Shown here: positions 1-4,811 of the stretch, in pieces | How positions within the stretch are numbered: the first letter of the stretch is position 1 | Layout: each line of letters begins with the position of its first letter | NCBI GenBank assembly: GCA_946885745.1 | Contig: CAMPGV010000052.1 | Span: 1-5,002, forward strand | DNA length: 5,002 nt | Direction: 5' to 3' | Source: an uncultured Candidatus Saccharibacteria bacterium | GTDB lineage: Bacteria; Patescibacteria; Saccharimonadia; Saccharimonadales; JAEWBQ01 | The notes under the pieces: generated by a model | Databases searched by the model: none | What the model was told of the DNA's origin: nothing | What the model saw: only the letters and a program-made list of their open reading frames with translations | Program-made: the position numbers and the translations under genes

Positions 1-14
1 ACGTAGGACCTCGA

Positions 15-54
15 CCATGAAAAGCTCCGTCCATTTGGGCGGATTTTTTCATGG
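15..54 (+). terminator. Intrinsic terminator hairpin, possibly bidirectional
   Basis: Two 18-nt arms (15-32 and 37-54) flank an ATTT loop. Fifteen positions pair by Watson-Crick, two are G-U wobbles and one (C25/T44) is a mismatch. The GC-rich core TCCGTCC/GGGCGGA is followed by a run of six T (44-49), the classic rho-independent pattern on the plus strand. The opposite side begins with an AAAA run, so the minus strand also reads a GC stem followed by TTTT and may terminate too. It presumably ends a gene lying left of the window and insulates the hydrolase promoter that follows at 73. Confidence 0.8.
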
Positions 55-72
55 AAAGAATTAAGCTTTTTA

Positions 73-101
73 TTGACGCAGCTCAGAGTGTCGGAGATAA
101 T
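73..101 (+). promoter_or_regulatory. Sigma70-type promoter of the hydrolase gene
   Basis: TTGACG (73-78) and GATAAT (96-101) are separated by exactly 17 bp, each matching the housekeeping consensus at 5 of 6 positions. The expected transcription start is around 107-109, and the hydrolase ATG is at 111, so the leader would be only a few bases. The only Shine-Dalgarno-like GGAG (93-96) overlaps the -10 box and would not be transcribed, which supports near-leaderless initiation. Confidence 0.75.
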
Positions 102-110
102 CGGTAGCAC

Positions 111-1079
111 ATGACCGCTTCTAATCCCGAATCTCCATCCGTATACAAGCCAACAACAACCGAAGCTATCGACGATCGCCGCTACGAAAAATACATCCCC
201 TCTTTACTAGGCGCGGCCGTTCTCCGCTCGGCTTCGAGCTGGGAGCGACAAGACGATAAGATCCATGTTGAGCATGTCGGCGACCCAGAATCACCGGTGC
301 GCATGCTACTCGTACATGGCGCAGGTGGAAATAGTGCAGCGATGTGGCCATATGCCGCCCACCTCTCAAAACTAGGCGCCTACGTCACCGTGCCTGACCT
401 CCCGGGTTACGGCAAAACTGAAGTGGCTCATCCGGAACAAGTTCGCTACGAGGATTGGCGGCAGCTTCTTGTCGACCTCGTCCAGAAAGAAGACGATGAA
501 CGTCCGCTTATTATCATGGGAGCTAGCATGGGTGGAATGCTAGCCTACGATGCAGCCGCAGAAACGGGCCTCGCCTCACATCTAGTCGTCACTTGCCTGC
601 TCGACCCGCGTGACCCTGCCGTTCGCGAACGCCTATCATGGCATCCGGCTCTCGGAAGCGTTGCTGGACCGGCCTTAAAAATGGCCGCTGGCCCGCTAGC
701 GGATACACGCATCCCAATTCGATGGATTGCCGACATGCGGCACATTGCAAATAACCCGGGCCTCGTTGACGAAGTGATGTCCGATCGCACCGGCGGTGGC
801 GGACGCGTGCCACTAGGCTGGATGCGCAGCTTCCTCGAGTCGTCGCCGACTGTCGAGCCAGAAGAGTTCAACAAGACGCCGGTACTAATGGTTCATCCGG
901 GCGATGATCGATGGACTCCTCAAAAAGTTAGCCAACCGTTCTTTGATCGCATCGCAGCAGAGAAGTCACTCGTCACACTCGAGGACTGTGGCCACTTCCC
1001 GACCGAAGAGCCAGGCTTCACGCAAATGCTCCAAGCGGTTCAGCGCGTTGTCGACGAACTAAAGGCGTCACAAACTTAG
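111..1079 (+). CDS. Alpha/beta-hydrolase fold protein
   Basis: This 322-residue protein has the order of motifs expected of a soluble alpha/beta-hydrolase. An oxyanion-hole HGAGG lies at residues 69-73. DLPGYG (96-101) follows strand 4. The nucleophile elbow G-A-S-M-G-G gives Ser139. A cap-like insertion spans roughly 165-245. The acid lies in PGDDRWTP (263-270, Asp265 or Asp266), and the final GHF gives His295. The triad is therefore intact and the length is normal for the family. No signal peptide or membrane segment is evident, so it is probably cytoplasmic. The substrate cannot be named: esterase, C-C hydrolase, epoxide hydrolase and proline iminopeptidase-like enzymes all share this layout. 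The start ATG at 111 is 9 nt past a strong -10 box, so no upstream start can be used from this promoter. The gene has its own promoter and a terminator before it, and looks functionally separate from the downstream pilins. No terminator is visible between its TAG stop and the next promoter, 16 bp away. Confidence 0.93.
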   Translation: MTASNPESPSVYKPTTTEAIDDRRYEKYIPSLLGAAVLRSASSWERQDDKIHVEHVGDPESPVRMLLVHGAGGNSAAMWPYAAHLSKLGAYVTVPDLPGYGKTEVAHPEQVRYEDWRQLLVDLVQKEDDERPLIIMGASMGGMLAYDAAAETGLASHLVVTCLLDPRDPAVRERLSWHPALGSVAGPALKMAAGPLADTRIPIRWIADMRHIANNPGLVDEVMSDRTGGGGRVPLGWMRSFLESSPTVEPEEFNKTPVLMVHPGDDRWTPQKVSQPFFDRIAAEKSLVTLEDCGHFPTEEPGFTQMLQAVQRVVDELKASQT

Positions 1080-1093
1080 CCCCCGCCCTTGCC

Positions 1094-1150
1094 GGTTGAC
1101 CTCATTACCCTTATGCTTCATAATTTGGCTCAGCAATGTGGGCTAGCAAA
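1094..1150 (+). repeat. Duplicated promoter-plus-start module, copy 1
   Basis: This 57-bp stretch aligns without gaps to 3170-3226, with 48 of 57 positions identical by direct count. It covers the -35 box, spacer, -10 box, short leader and first five codons (MWASK). The constant offset of 2076 bp shows that both promoter and gene start were copied together, which implies that the two operons arose by segmental duplication. Confidence 0.8.
1096..1124 (+). promoter_or_regulatory. Promoter of pilin operon A (P1-P4)
   Basis: TTGACC (1096-1101) and CATAAT (1119-1124) are spaced by 17 bp. The P1 ATG begins at 1136, after an 11-nt gap, so a start site about 7 nt after the -10 box would leave roughly 4-5 nt of leader. 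No Shine-Dalgarno motif lies in that gap. The arrangement is repeated almost exactly in front of P5 (3172-3200), including a 17-nt identical block covering the end of the spacer and the -10 box (1110-1126 and 3186-3202). Confidence 0.8.
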
Positions 1151-1651
1151 AATAAACATACCCTTATCAAGCGCAATCAGTCAGGCTTCACGATTGTCGA
1201 GCTACTTATTGTTATTGTTGTCATCGCGATTCTAGCAGCCATTACTATCGCGGCCTACAATGGCATTCAGCAACGAGCGCGAGACTCAGCGGCGAAGTCA
1301 GACCTTGGCCAGTCAGTTCGCCTCACAGAAATGGCAAACACCGACCCCAATATTGGTTCGTACCCAAAAAGCGCAAGCGATGTTCAGAATCTCAAAATAA
1401 AGTTATCTCGGCCTACGTACCAAGCGGCCATCTACTGCTATCGGTCGGCAGGAGATGCCTGGGCACTGGTAGTCGAGACGACTGACAGCAAGGCCTACTA
1501 CGTCAGCAACTCCACCACCACTCCCACCCCATACAGCGGAACAGTAGGTGGGGTTAGCGGCGCCACTATCTGCCCAAATGTAGGCGTCTCTAGTCCCGGC
1601 TGGCAGTGGTATCTAACACTTGGCGGTAGCTGGTGGGCGGGAGCAGCATAA
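1136..1651 (+). CDS. Type IV pilin-like protein P1 (Cys-pair type)
   Basis: This 171-residue prepilin is the first gene of operon A. A 17-residue basic leader ends at Gly17, and cleavage by a prepilin peptidase would give mature Phe1 with the conserved Glu5 (residue 22). The hydrophobic helix spans about 18-40 and continues into YNGIQQRARD. The globular domain holds Cys101 (in IYCYRS) and Cys146 (in ICPNVG), probably a disulphide enclosing the D-region loop. A 25-residue tail rich in Trp (GWQWY, SWW) follows the second Cys. P2 and P5 share this arrangement, making the three close paralogues. The ATG at 1136 is fixed by the promoter ending at 1124, and the protein begins Met-Trp-Ala-Ser-Lys like P5. 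It should be exported and assembled into a type IV pilus or related filament; whether it is a major or minor subunit cannot be decided. Confidence 0.92.
   Translation: MWASKNKHTLIKRNQSGFTIVELLIVIVVIAILAAITIAAYNGIQQRARDSAAKSDLGQSVRLTEMANTDPNIGSYPKSASDVQNLKIKLSRPTYQAAIYCYRSAGDAWALVVETTDSKAYYVSNSTTTPTPYSGTVGGVSGATICPNVGVSSPGWQWYLTLGGSWWAGAA
1639..1643 (+). promoter_or_regulatory. Ribosome-binding site of P2
   Basis: GGGAG inside the last codons of P1 lies exactly 10 nt before the ATG at 1654. It supports that ATG over the in-frame GTG at 1633, which lies upstream of the motif. P3 has the same motif at the same distance. Confidence 0.55.
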
Positions 1652-1653
1652 CT

Positions 1654-2136
1654 ATGCGACGACCTGACGGCTTCACTATTGTTGAACTACTCATTGTGAT
1701 AGTAGTTATTGCTATACTAGCAGCGATTACCGTTGTGGCTTTTAACGGGATACAGGATCGTGCCCGCAACAGTTCTATTCAAACCGATCTTACGAATTTT
1801 GCCAAAAAAATTGAAATGGCTAAAATCGATACCGCCGATGGCTTATATCCAGCCAGCCTCACAGCGGCGATGGATATCCGTGCCAACAAAAGCCTATACT
1901 CTGTAAACCGTAACAACTGGTACTACTGTGCCAGCACCGACCGAACACAATATGCCCTCGGCGTGGCATACACGACAGCAGGTGCCGGTTTTTTCATCTC
2001 ATCAGTCAGCGGCATTCAGACGAGCACGAATGTATCTGACGCCACCACCTGTCCAATCGTCGGGCGAGTAAACGGGTCTCAAATGGGTCACACTTGGAAC
2101 GGAACTACGGGAGTATGGTCATCATGGATCAACTAA
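1654..2136 (+). CDS. Type IV pilin-like protein P2 (Cys-pair type)
   Basis: This 160-residue prepilin is the second gene of operon A, starting 2 nt after the P1 stop codon. The chosen ATG gives a very short leader, MRRPDG, cleaved before Phe7, with Glu5 of the mature protein at residue 11. A GTG at 1633 would add seven residues but overlaps P1 and lies upstream of the ribosome-binding site. The hydrophobic helix spans residues 7-30. Cys92 (in WYYCAS) and Cys133 (in TTCPIVG) form the expected pair 41 residues apart. The protein ends in a Trp-rich tail (HTWNG...VWSSWIN) very like that of P5. An A7 run at 1804-1810 encodes Lys-Lys at residues 51-52. Likely role: pilus subunit, translationally coupled to P1. 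Confidence 0.9.
   Translation: MRRPDGFTIVELLIVIVVIAILAAITVVAFNGIQDRARNSSIQTDLTNFAKKIEMAKIDTADGLYPASLTAAMDIRANKSLYSVNRNNWYYCASTDRTQYALGVAYTTAGAGFFISSVSGIQTSTNVSDATTCPIVGRVNGSQMGHTWNGTTGVWSSWIN
2109..2113 (+). promoter_or_regulatory. Ribosome-binding site of P3
   Basis: GGGAG within the 3' end of P2 lies 10 nt before the ATG at 2124, the same motif and distance as before P2. It favours 2124 over the in-frame TTG at 2094 and ATG at 2115, which are upstream of the motif or almost touching it. Confidence 0.55.
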
Positions 2137-2594
2137 ATAACAAATCTGCGCAGCGTCGGGGCTTTACAGTTGTCGAACTACTTATTGTTGTTGTTGTGGT
2201 TGCTATCCTGGCAGCTATTACCGTCGTGGCATATAACGGCATTCAAGAGAGAGCGCGCACGACAGCTGTCAACTCTGATCTTGCGACCATTCAAAAGGCC
2301 ATGTTGCTGTACAGAGCTGATCGTGGAGCACTGCCACTTTCGGCCGATTGGTATAGTGGCACAGCAATGCCACCAACTTCGCGCTGGTCTACCGAGATTA
2401 TTGCTGGCCTTAGAAATGAGAAATTCATAACGACATCAGGCTTAGAAAAGGACCCTTGGGGCCAATACTACTGGTACGACAATAACGACTGCTCGATTGG
2501 CAGTAGCGGTAACTCACCCGTCAAAAGCGTTGGCCCGGACGGCCTCCTCAACACCGCTGACGATATCGGCATAATGATTAGAACTAATTGCTAG
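2124..2594 (+). CDS. Type IV pilin/pseudopilin-like protein P3 (DPWG, GspG-like)
   Basis: This 156-residue prepilin overlaps the end of P2 by 13 nt. The leader MDQLNNKSAQRRG is cut before Phe14, and Glu5 of the mature form is Glu18. The helix is unusually Val-rich (residues 21-36) and is encoded partly by a (TTG)4 run. The globular part differs from P1 and P2. It has a LLYRADRGALP segment (61-71), DPWG (110-113) followed by an aromatic strand YYWYD, and then GPDG...NTADDIG (137-149). This resembles the C-terminal calcium-binding loop of the type II secretion pseudopilin GspG and related bacterial pilins. Cys123 and the terminal Cys156 could form a D-region disulphide. Family placement rests on motif order. 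Calcium binding is an inference from the Asp-rich loop. Confidence 0.9.
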   Translation: MDQLNNKSAQRRGFTVVELLIVVVVVAILAAITVVAYNGIQERARTTAVNSDLATIQKAMLLYRADRGALPLSADWYSGTAMPPTSRWSTEIIAGLRNEKFITTSGLEKDPWGQYYWYDNNDCSIGSSGNSPVKSVGPDGLLNTADDIGIMIRTNC

Positions 2595-2599
2595 CACTT

Positions 2600-3148
2600 A
2601 TGATACACATGAAATCCAACATAGGCACCTCTTTTAATGACAAGCAGTCGGGCTTCACTATTGTCGAGTTACTTATAGTAATTGTTGTCATTGCTATATT
2701 GGCGGCAATAACAGTTGTAGCCTTTAATGGAATCCAAGGCCGAGCACAGACATCAAAAATAAACTCCGACTTTAGCACATTATCAAAAGCTATTGCAGCC
2801 GCTCAAGTGCAAACAAGTGGACCAATGAAAGATGTCGTTCTTGATTCAAATATCAATACCGCATGTCAGACACAACCTGCTGGCACCGACCTCGCGGCAC
2901 TGCCAAGAAGCCATGCGTGCTGGATACGATACGATGCGGCGTTAGATAAGCTCAGTATTGCTTCAAATATGAATGTTCGCGGGCTTACTGATCCATGGGG
3001 CAGACCTTACTGGATTGACTCAAACGAGGCAGAGGCATCCGCTACAGACTGTAGAAAAGACGAGCTAGCCGTCTACGCCCGACCGTTCAATGGCACTAAT
3101 CGCACAGATAATGTACGGCTTCCCTTTGTGACGCCAGCCTGTCTCTAG
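2600..3148 (+). CDS. Type IV pilin-like protein P4 (DPWG type, four cysteines)
   Basis: This 182-residue prepilin is the last gene of operon A, starting 5 nt after the P3 stop. No Shine-Dalgarno motif is visible, so the start is uncertain: ATG 2600 and ATG 2609 are equally plausible, and a TTG at 2588 is less so. From 2600 the leader is 18 residues, ending QSG before Phe19, with Glu5 at residue 23. The globular domain has DPWG (131-134) followed by RPYWID, linking it to P3, but it lacks P3's GPDG/NTADD loop. It carries four cysteines (89, 107, 151, 181), compatible with two disulphides, one closing the C-terminus. A 26-bp block in the helix region (2687-2712) is identical to P6 (3829-3854). 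Expected location is the pilus or the inner membrane before assembly. Confidence 0.88.
   Translation: MIHMKSNIGTSFNDKQSGFTIVELLIVIVVIAILAAITVVAFNGIQGRAQTSKINSDFSTLSKAIAAAQVQTSGPMKDVVLDSNINTACQTQPAGTDLAALPRSHACWIRYDAALDKLSIASNMNVRGLTDPWGRPYWIDSNEAEASATDCRKDELAVYARPFNGTNRTDNVRLPFVTPACL
2687..2712 (+). repeat. 26-bp block identical between P4 and P6
   Basis: These bases encode part of the pilin transmembrane helix (VIAILAAIT region) and match 3829-3854 perfectly, including synonymous choices such as ATA for Ile and GCG for Ala. The other paralogues encode the same residues with different codons. The likeness suggests recent recombination, gene conversion or a shared parent for these two genes. 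Confidence 0.7.
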
Positions 3149-3169
3149 CAATAGCCAGTAACCCCTGAT

Positions 3170-3226
3170 GGTTGACCTTATTCCACTTATGCTTCATAAT
3201 TTTTGTTAACAATGTGGGCAAGCAAA
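3170..3226 (+). repeat. Duplicated promoter-plus-start module, copy 2
   Basis: This is the second copy of the 57-bp module also found at 1094-1150 (48 of 57 bases identical, no gaps). Divergence is concentrated in the front of the spacer and in the short leader between the -10 box and the ATG. The boxes and the start context AATGTGGGC are unchanged. Confidence 0.8.
3172..3200 (+). promoter_or_regulatory. Promoter of pilin operon B (P5-P6)
   Basis: TTGACC (3172-3177) and CATAAT (3195-3200) are spaced by 17 bp, with the P5 ATG at 3212 after an 11-nt gap. The boxes and the last 12 bases of the spacer equal those of the operon A promoter. It lies 23 bp past the P4 stop with no terminator in between, so some read-through from operon A is possible. 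Confidence 0.8.
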
Positions 3227-3745
3227 CACAAAAACACCTCTAGTACACAAAGCATGCGTGGCTTCACTATCGTAGAGCTTCTCATTGTTATTGTCGTCAT
3301 TGCCATTTTGGCAGCAATTACGATTGTTGCATACAACGGCATTCAGAACCGTGCCAATGACAGTGCGATACAGTCCGATGTTCGCAACATCTTCATGAAA
3401 GTCAGAGAATTAGAGGCCATCAATGGCACTATTCCGGCTGCCGCAGGAGCATCAGGAATCACGGGCATTGATAAGATTGCAGTATCAAAAGGTGCCTACT
3501 CAACTGCAACGTACAATTTATACTACTGCACAGGAACGATAGCGGGCTCAAATGCCTTTGGCGTAGGGGCTATGAGTAAGTCTGGAAATAAATATATCTA
3601 CACCTCAGTTTCAGGACCATCGACATATACAGGCGGGTGGACAAACAGCGCAAATATCTGCCCTGGCATGGGTTTTACTTCCGGCTATGTACACGGCTTT
3701 GGCTTTGACGTTACACCTCAAACTTGGAACACATGGATTCAGTAA
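3212..3745 (+). CDS. Type IV pilin-like protein P5 (Cys-pair type)
   Basis: This 177-residue prepilin heads operon B. The ATG at 3212 is chosen because its start MWASKHK matches P1 and because the -10 box ends at 3200. An in-frame TTG at 3203 lies before the expected transcription start and can be discarded. The 17-residue leader ends at Gly17, mature Glu5 is residue 22, and the helix covers about 18-40. Cys106 (in LYYCTG) and Cys150 (in NICPGMG) enclose a 44-residue loop, and the protein ends in a 27-residue tail with TWNTWIQ, like P2. The stop TAA shares its last base with the P6 start ATG (TAATG), suggesting translational coupling. Likely role: pilus subunit partnering P6. Confidence 0.92.
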   Translation: MWASKHKNTSSTQSMRGFTIVELLIVIVVIAILAAITIVAYNGIQNRANDSAIQSDVRNIFMKVRELEAINGTIPAAAGASGITGIDKIAVSKGAYSTATYNLYYCTGTIAGSNAFGVGAMSKSGNKYIYTSVSGPSTYTGGWTNSANICPGMGFTSGYVHGFGFDVTPQTWNTWIQ

Positions 3746-4734
3746 TGCGCCCATCTACATCAGCCCTGAAATCACTAGACATTCGCAGGAGTGGATTTAC
3801 TATTGTAGAGCTATTAATCGTCATTGTGGTCATTGCTATATTGGCGGCAATAACGATCGTAGCTTTTAATGGCATCCAGGAGCGAGCTCGTGTAAGCGCC
3901 GTTTCTTCAGCCCTAAATCAAGCCAACAAAAAAATTGCCGTCTATCAAGTCGACAACCCTGGCCAGTTTCCGACAGACTTGGCAAGCATCGGTATTACTA
4001 ATAGTGATGTCAGCTACCAATATACTGTCGACAATAGCGCTAGTCCGGCCCTCTACTGTATTACAGCAACCACCGGGACCACTTCATATAACTCAAGCTC
4101 AGCCAGTTCAACTCCGGTTAGCGGCGGCTGTCCTGGACACGGCGTTGGTGGCGTAGCGGCAATTACCAATCTTGTCAGAAACCCAACCGCTGCCGTCAAT
4201 GCAACCGACTGGATTGCAACCGCCTCGACAGGCGGCTCACCAACAGGAGCACGTCTAACCGGACAAACGACACCACTCACCGGCGTCACGACCGTCTACC
4301 GCGGCACACTAACAGGTGCGCCCTCAACTTGGTGGCGCGTTCAAAACTCACAACCCGCTCCCGTCACAGCCGGCTCACCATACACACTGAGCGGCTACGT
4401 CCGATCAAGCATTACCGGCAACACCGGCGTACTGATTATATGGATGGATGGAGCTGGCGGCACAGTGACAGAAAACGCCAGTACCGGCGTGTCGCAAGCG
4501 GCCAACACCTGGGGACGCCGCTCGATCACGGCCACCGCTCCAGCCGGCGCCGTTTCGGCACGACTCCAAGCGTATGCGCCTACCGGACTTGGTGTCGCCG
4601 GGGCGACAATCGACGCAACCGGCATGATGTTTGTTCAATCTTCATCACTAACAAACTACGCCGACGGCAATACTCCTAGCTGGGCATGGACTGGCGCGGC
4701 CAATAACTCCACATCAACAGGACCACCGCAGTAA
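3745..4734 (+). CDS. Pilin-anchored large protein P6, candidate pilus-tip adhesin
   Basis: At 329 residues this is about twice the size of its neighbours. Residues 1-17 are the leader (ending RRSG), mature Glu5 is residue 22, and the helix spans 18-40. A reduced pilin domain follows with Cys105 (ALYCIT) and Cys129 (GGCPGHG) only 24 residues apart, the loop between being Ser/Thr-rich. From about 142 a second, beta-rich domain begins with NLVRNP and runs to the end. Its layout (NLVxNP opening, PYTLSGYVRSS strand, WGRRSITATAP strand, closing YADGNTP...WAWTG...NSTST at 305-325) is that of the jelly-roll, carbohydrate-binding-like modules I know from actinobacteriophage tail proteins. The combination suggests a minor pilin presenting a ligand-binding head, most plausibly at the pilus tip. 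The TAATG junction supports ATG 3745; ATG 3733 (four more residues) would recreate the 13-nt overlap seen at P2/P3 and cannot be excluded. Confidence 0.88.
   Translation: MRPSTSALKSLDIRRSGFTIVELLIVIVVIAILAAITIVAFNGIQERARVSAVSSALNQANKKIAVYQVDNPGQFPTDLASIGITNSDVSYQYTVDNSASPALYCITATTGTTSYNSSSASSTPVSGGCPGHGVGGVAAITNLVRNPTAAVNATDWIATASTGGSPTGARLTGQTTPLTGVTTVYRGTLTGAPSTWWRVQNSQPAPVTAGSPYTLSGYVRSSITGNTGVLIIWMDGAGGTVTENASTGVSQAANTWGRRSITATAPAGAVSARLQAYAPTGLGVAGATIDATGMMFVQSSSLTNYADGNTPSWAWTGAANNSTSTGPPQ
3829..3854 (+). repeat. 26-bp block identical between P6 and P4
   Basis: Second copy of the perfect match at 2687-2712, in the helix-coding part of P6. Just beyond it the two genes remain similar (AGCTTTTAATGG against AGCCTTTAATGG), and the match fades after the GIQ codons, so only the shared N-terminal module is involved. 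Confidence 0.7.
4168..4731 (+). other. C-terminal carbohydrate-binding-like domain of P6
   Basis: This domain-coding part (residues 142-329) has no counterpart in the other pilins. The two lines I counted, 4261-4320 and 4321-4380, are 63% and 62% GC, against 53% for 3841-3900 in the pilin part of the same gene and 47% for 2701-2760 in P4. It is Gly/Thr/Ser/Ala-rich with several surface-type tryptophans (156, 197, 198, 233, 256, 313, 315) and no cysteine, as expected of a lectin-like beta sandwich. The fold and ligand are inferred from motif resemblance only. Confidence 0.6.
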
Positions 4735-4740
4735 AGCGCC

Positions 4741-4809
4741 CTACCTACCCCCGCGAAATAGCATTAGCGTATTGACGCTCCGCGGGGGCTCACGCATACT
4801 GTTAGGTAG
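4741..4809. repeat. Nested inverted repeats enclosing the P7 promoter
   Basis: Three perfect arm pairs are nested: CTACCTA (4741-4747) with TAGGTAG (4803-4809), CCCCCGCG (4748-4755) with CGCGGGGG (4781-4788), and AGCGT (4766-4770) with ACGCT (4775-4779) around an ATTG loop. The outer two left arms are contiguous, while the right arms are separated by 14 nt containing the -10 box. The -35 box lies in the innermost hairpin. The middle stem could stop transcripts from P6, though no T-run follows it. The structure could instead be a protein-binding or mRNA-folding regulatory element for P7. Confidence 0.65.
4772..4800 (+). promoter_or_regulatory. Promoter of pilin gene P7 (operon C)
   Basis: TTGACG (4772-4777) and CATACT (4795-4800) are spaced by 17 bp, and the ATG at 4812 follows an 11-nt gap, exactly as at P1 and P5. 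The spacer sequence is unrelated to the other two promoters and includes the right arm of a GC-rich stem. The spacing is therefore conserved while the sequence is not, which argues that the geometry is functional. Confidence 0.7.
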
Positions 4810-4811
4810 TT

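Noticed and set aside
545..874. Minus-strand open frames within the hydrolase gene
   Set aside because: Arg/Ser/Pro-rich shadow translations opposite an intact gene with a full catalytic triad; no promoter or family motif.
1105..1124. Resemblance of the operon A/B promoter spacer to the E. coli lac promoter (TTATGCTTC)
   Set aside because: A short AT-rich match in an unrelated lineage with no operator sequence; taken as coincidence.
2185..2196. (TTG)4 run in P3 as a phase-variable repeat
   Set aside because: A trinucleotide unit changes length without shifting the frame, and the run simply encodes the Val-rich helix.
2170..2430. Plus-strand open frame whose start looks like a Leu-rich signal peptide
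   Set aside because: It is an out-of-frame reading of the pilin helix of P3 (TTG/TTA-rich codons read as Leu) and has no start signals of its own.
3149..3171. Possible terminator between P4 and the operon B promoter
   Set aside because: Only an AACC/GGTT pair of 4 bp is visible, with no GC-rich stem or T-run.
3203..3211. TTG start for P5 adding three residues
   Set aside because: It lies only 3 nt after the -10 box, before the expected transcription start, and would break the MWASK start shared with P1.
4053..4638. Open frames on both strands overlapping the P6 C-terminal domain
   Set aside because: Expected by-product of the GC-rich, stop-poor stretch; no ribosome-binding site or recognisable motifs, and the P6 frame is continuous.
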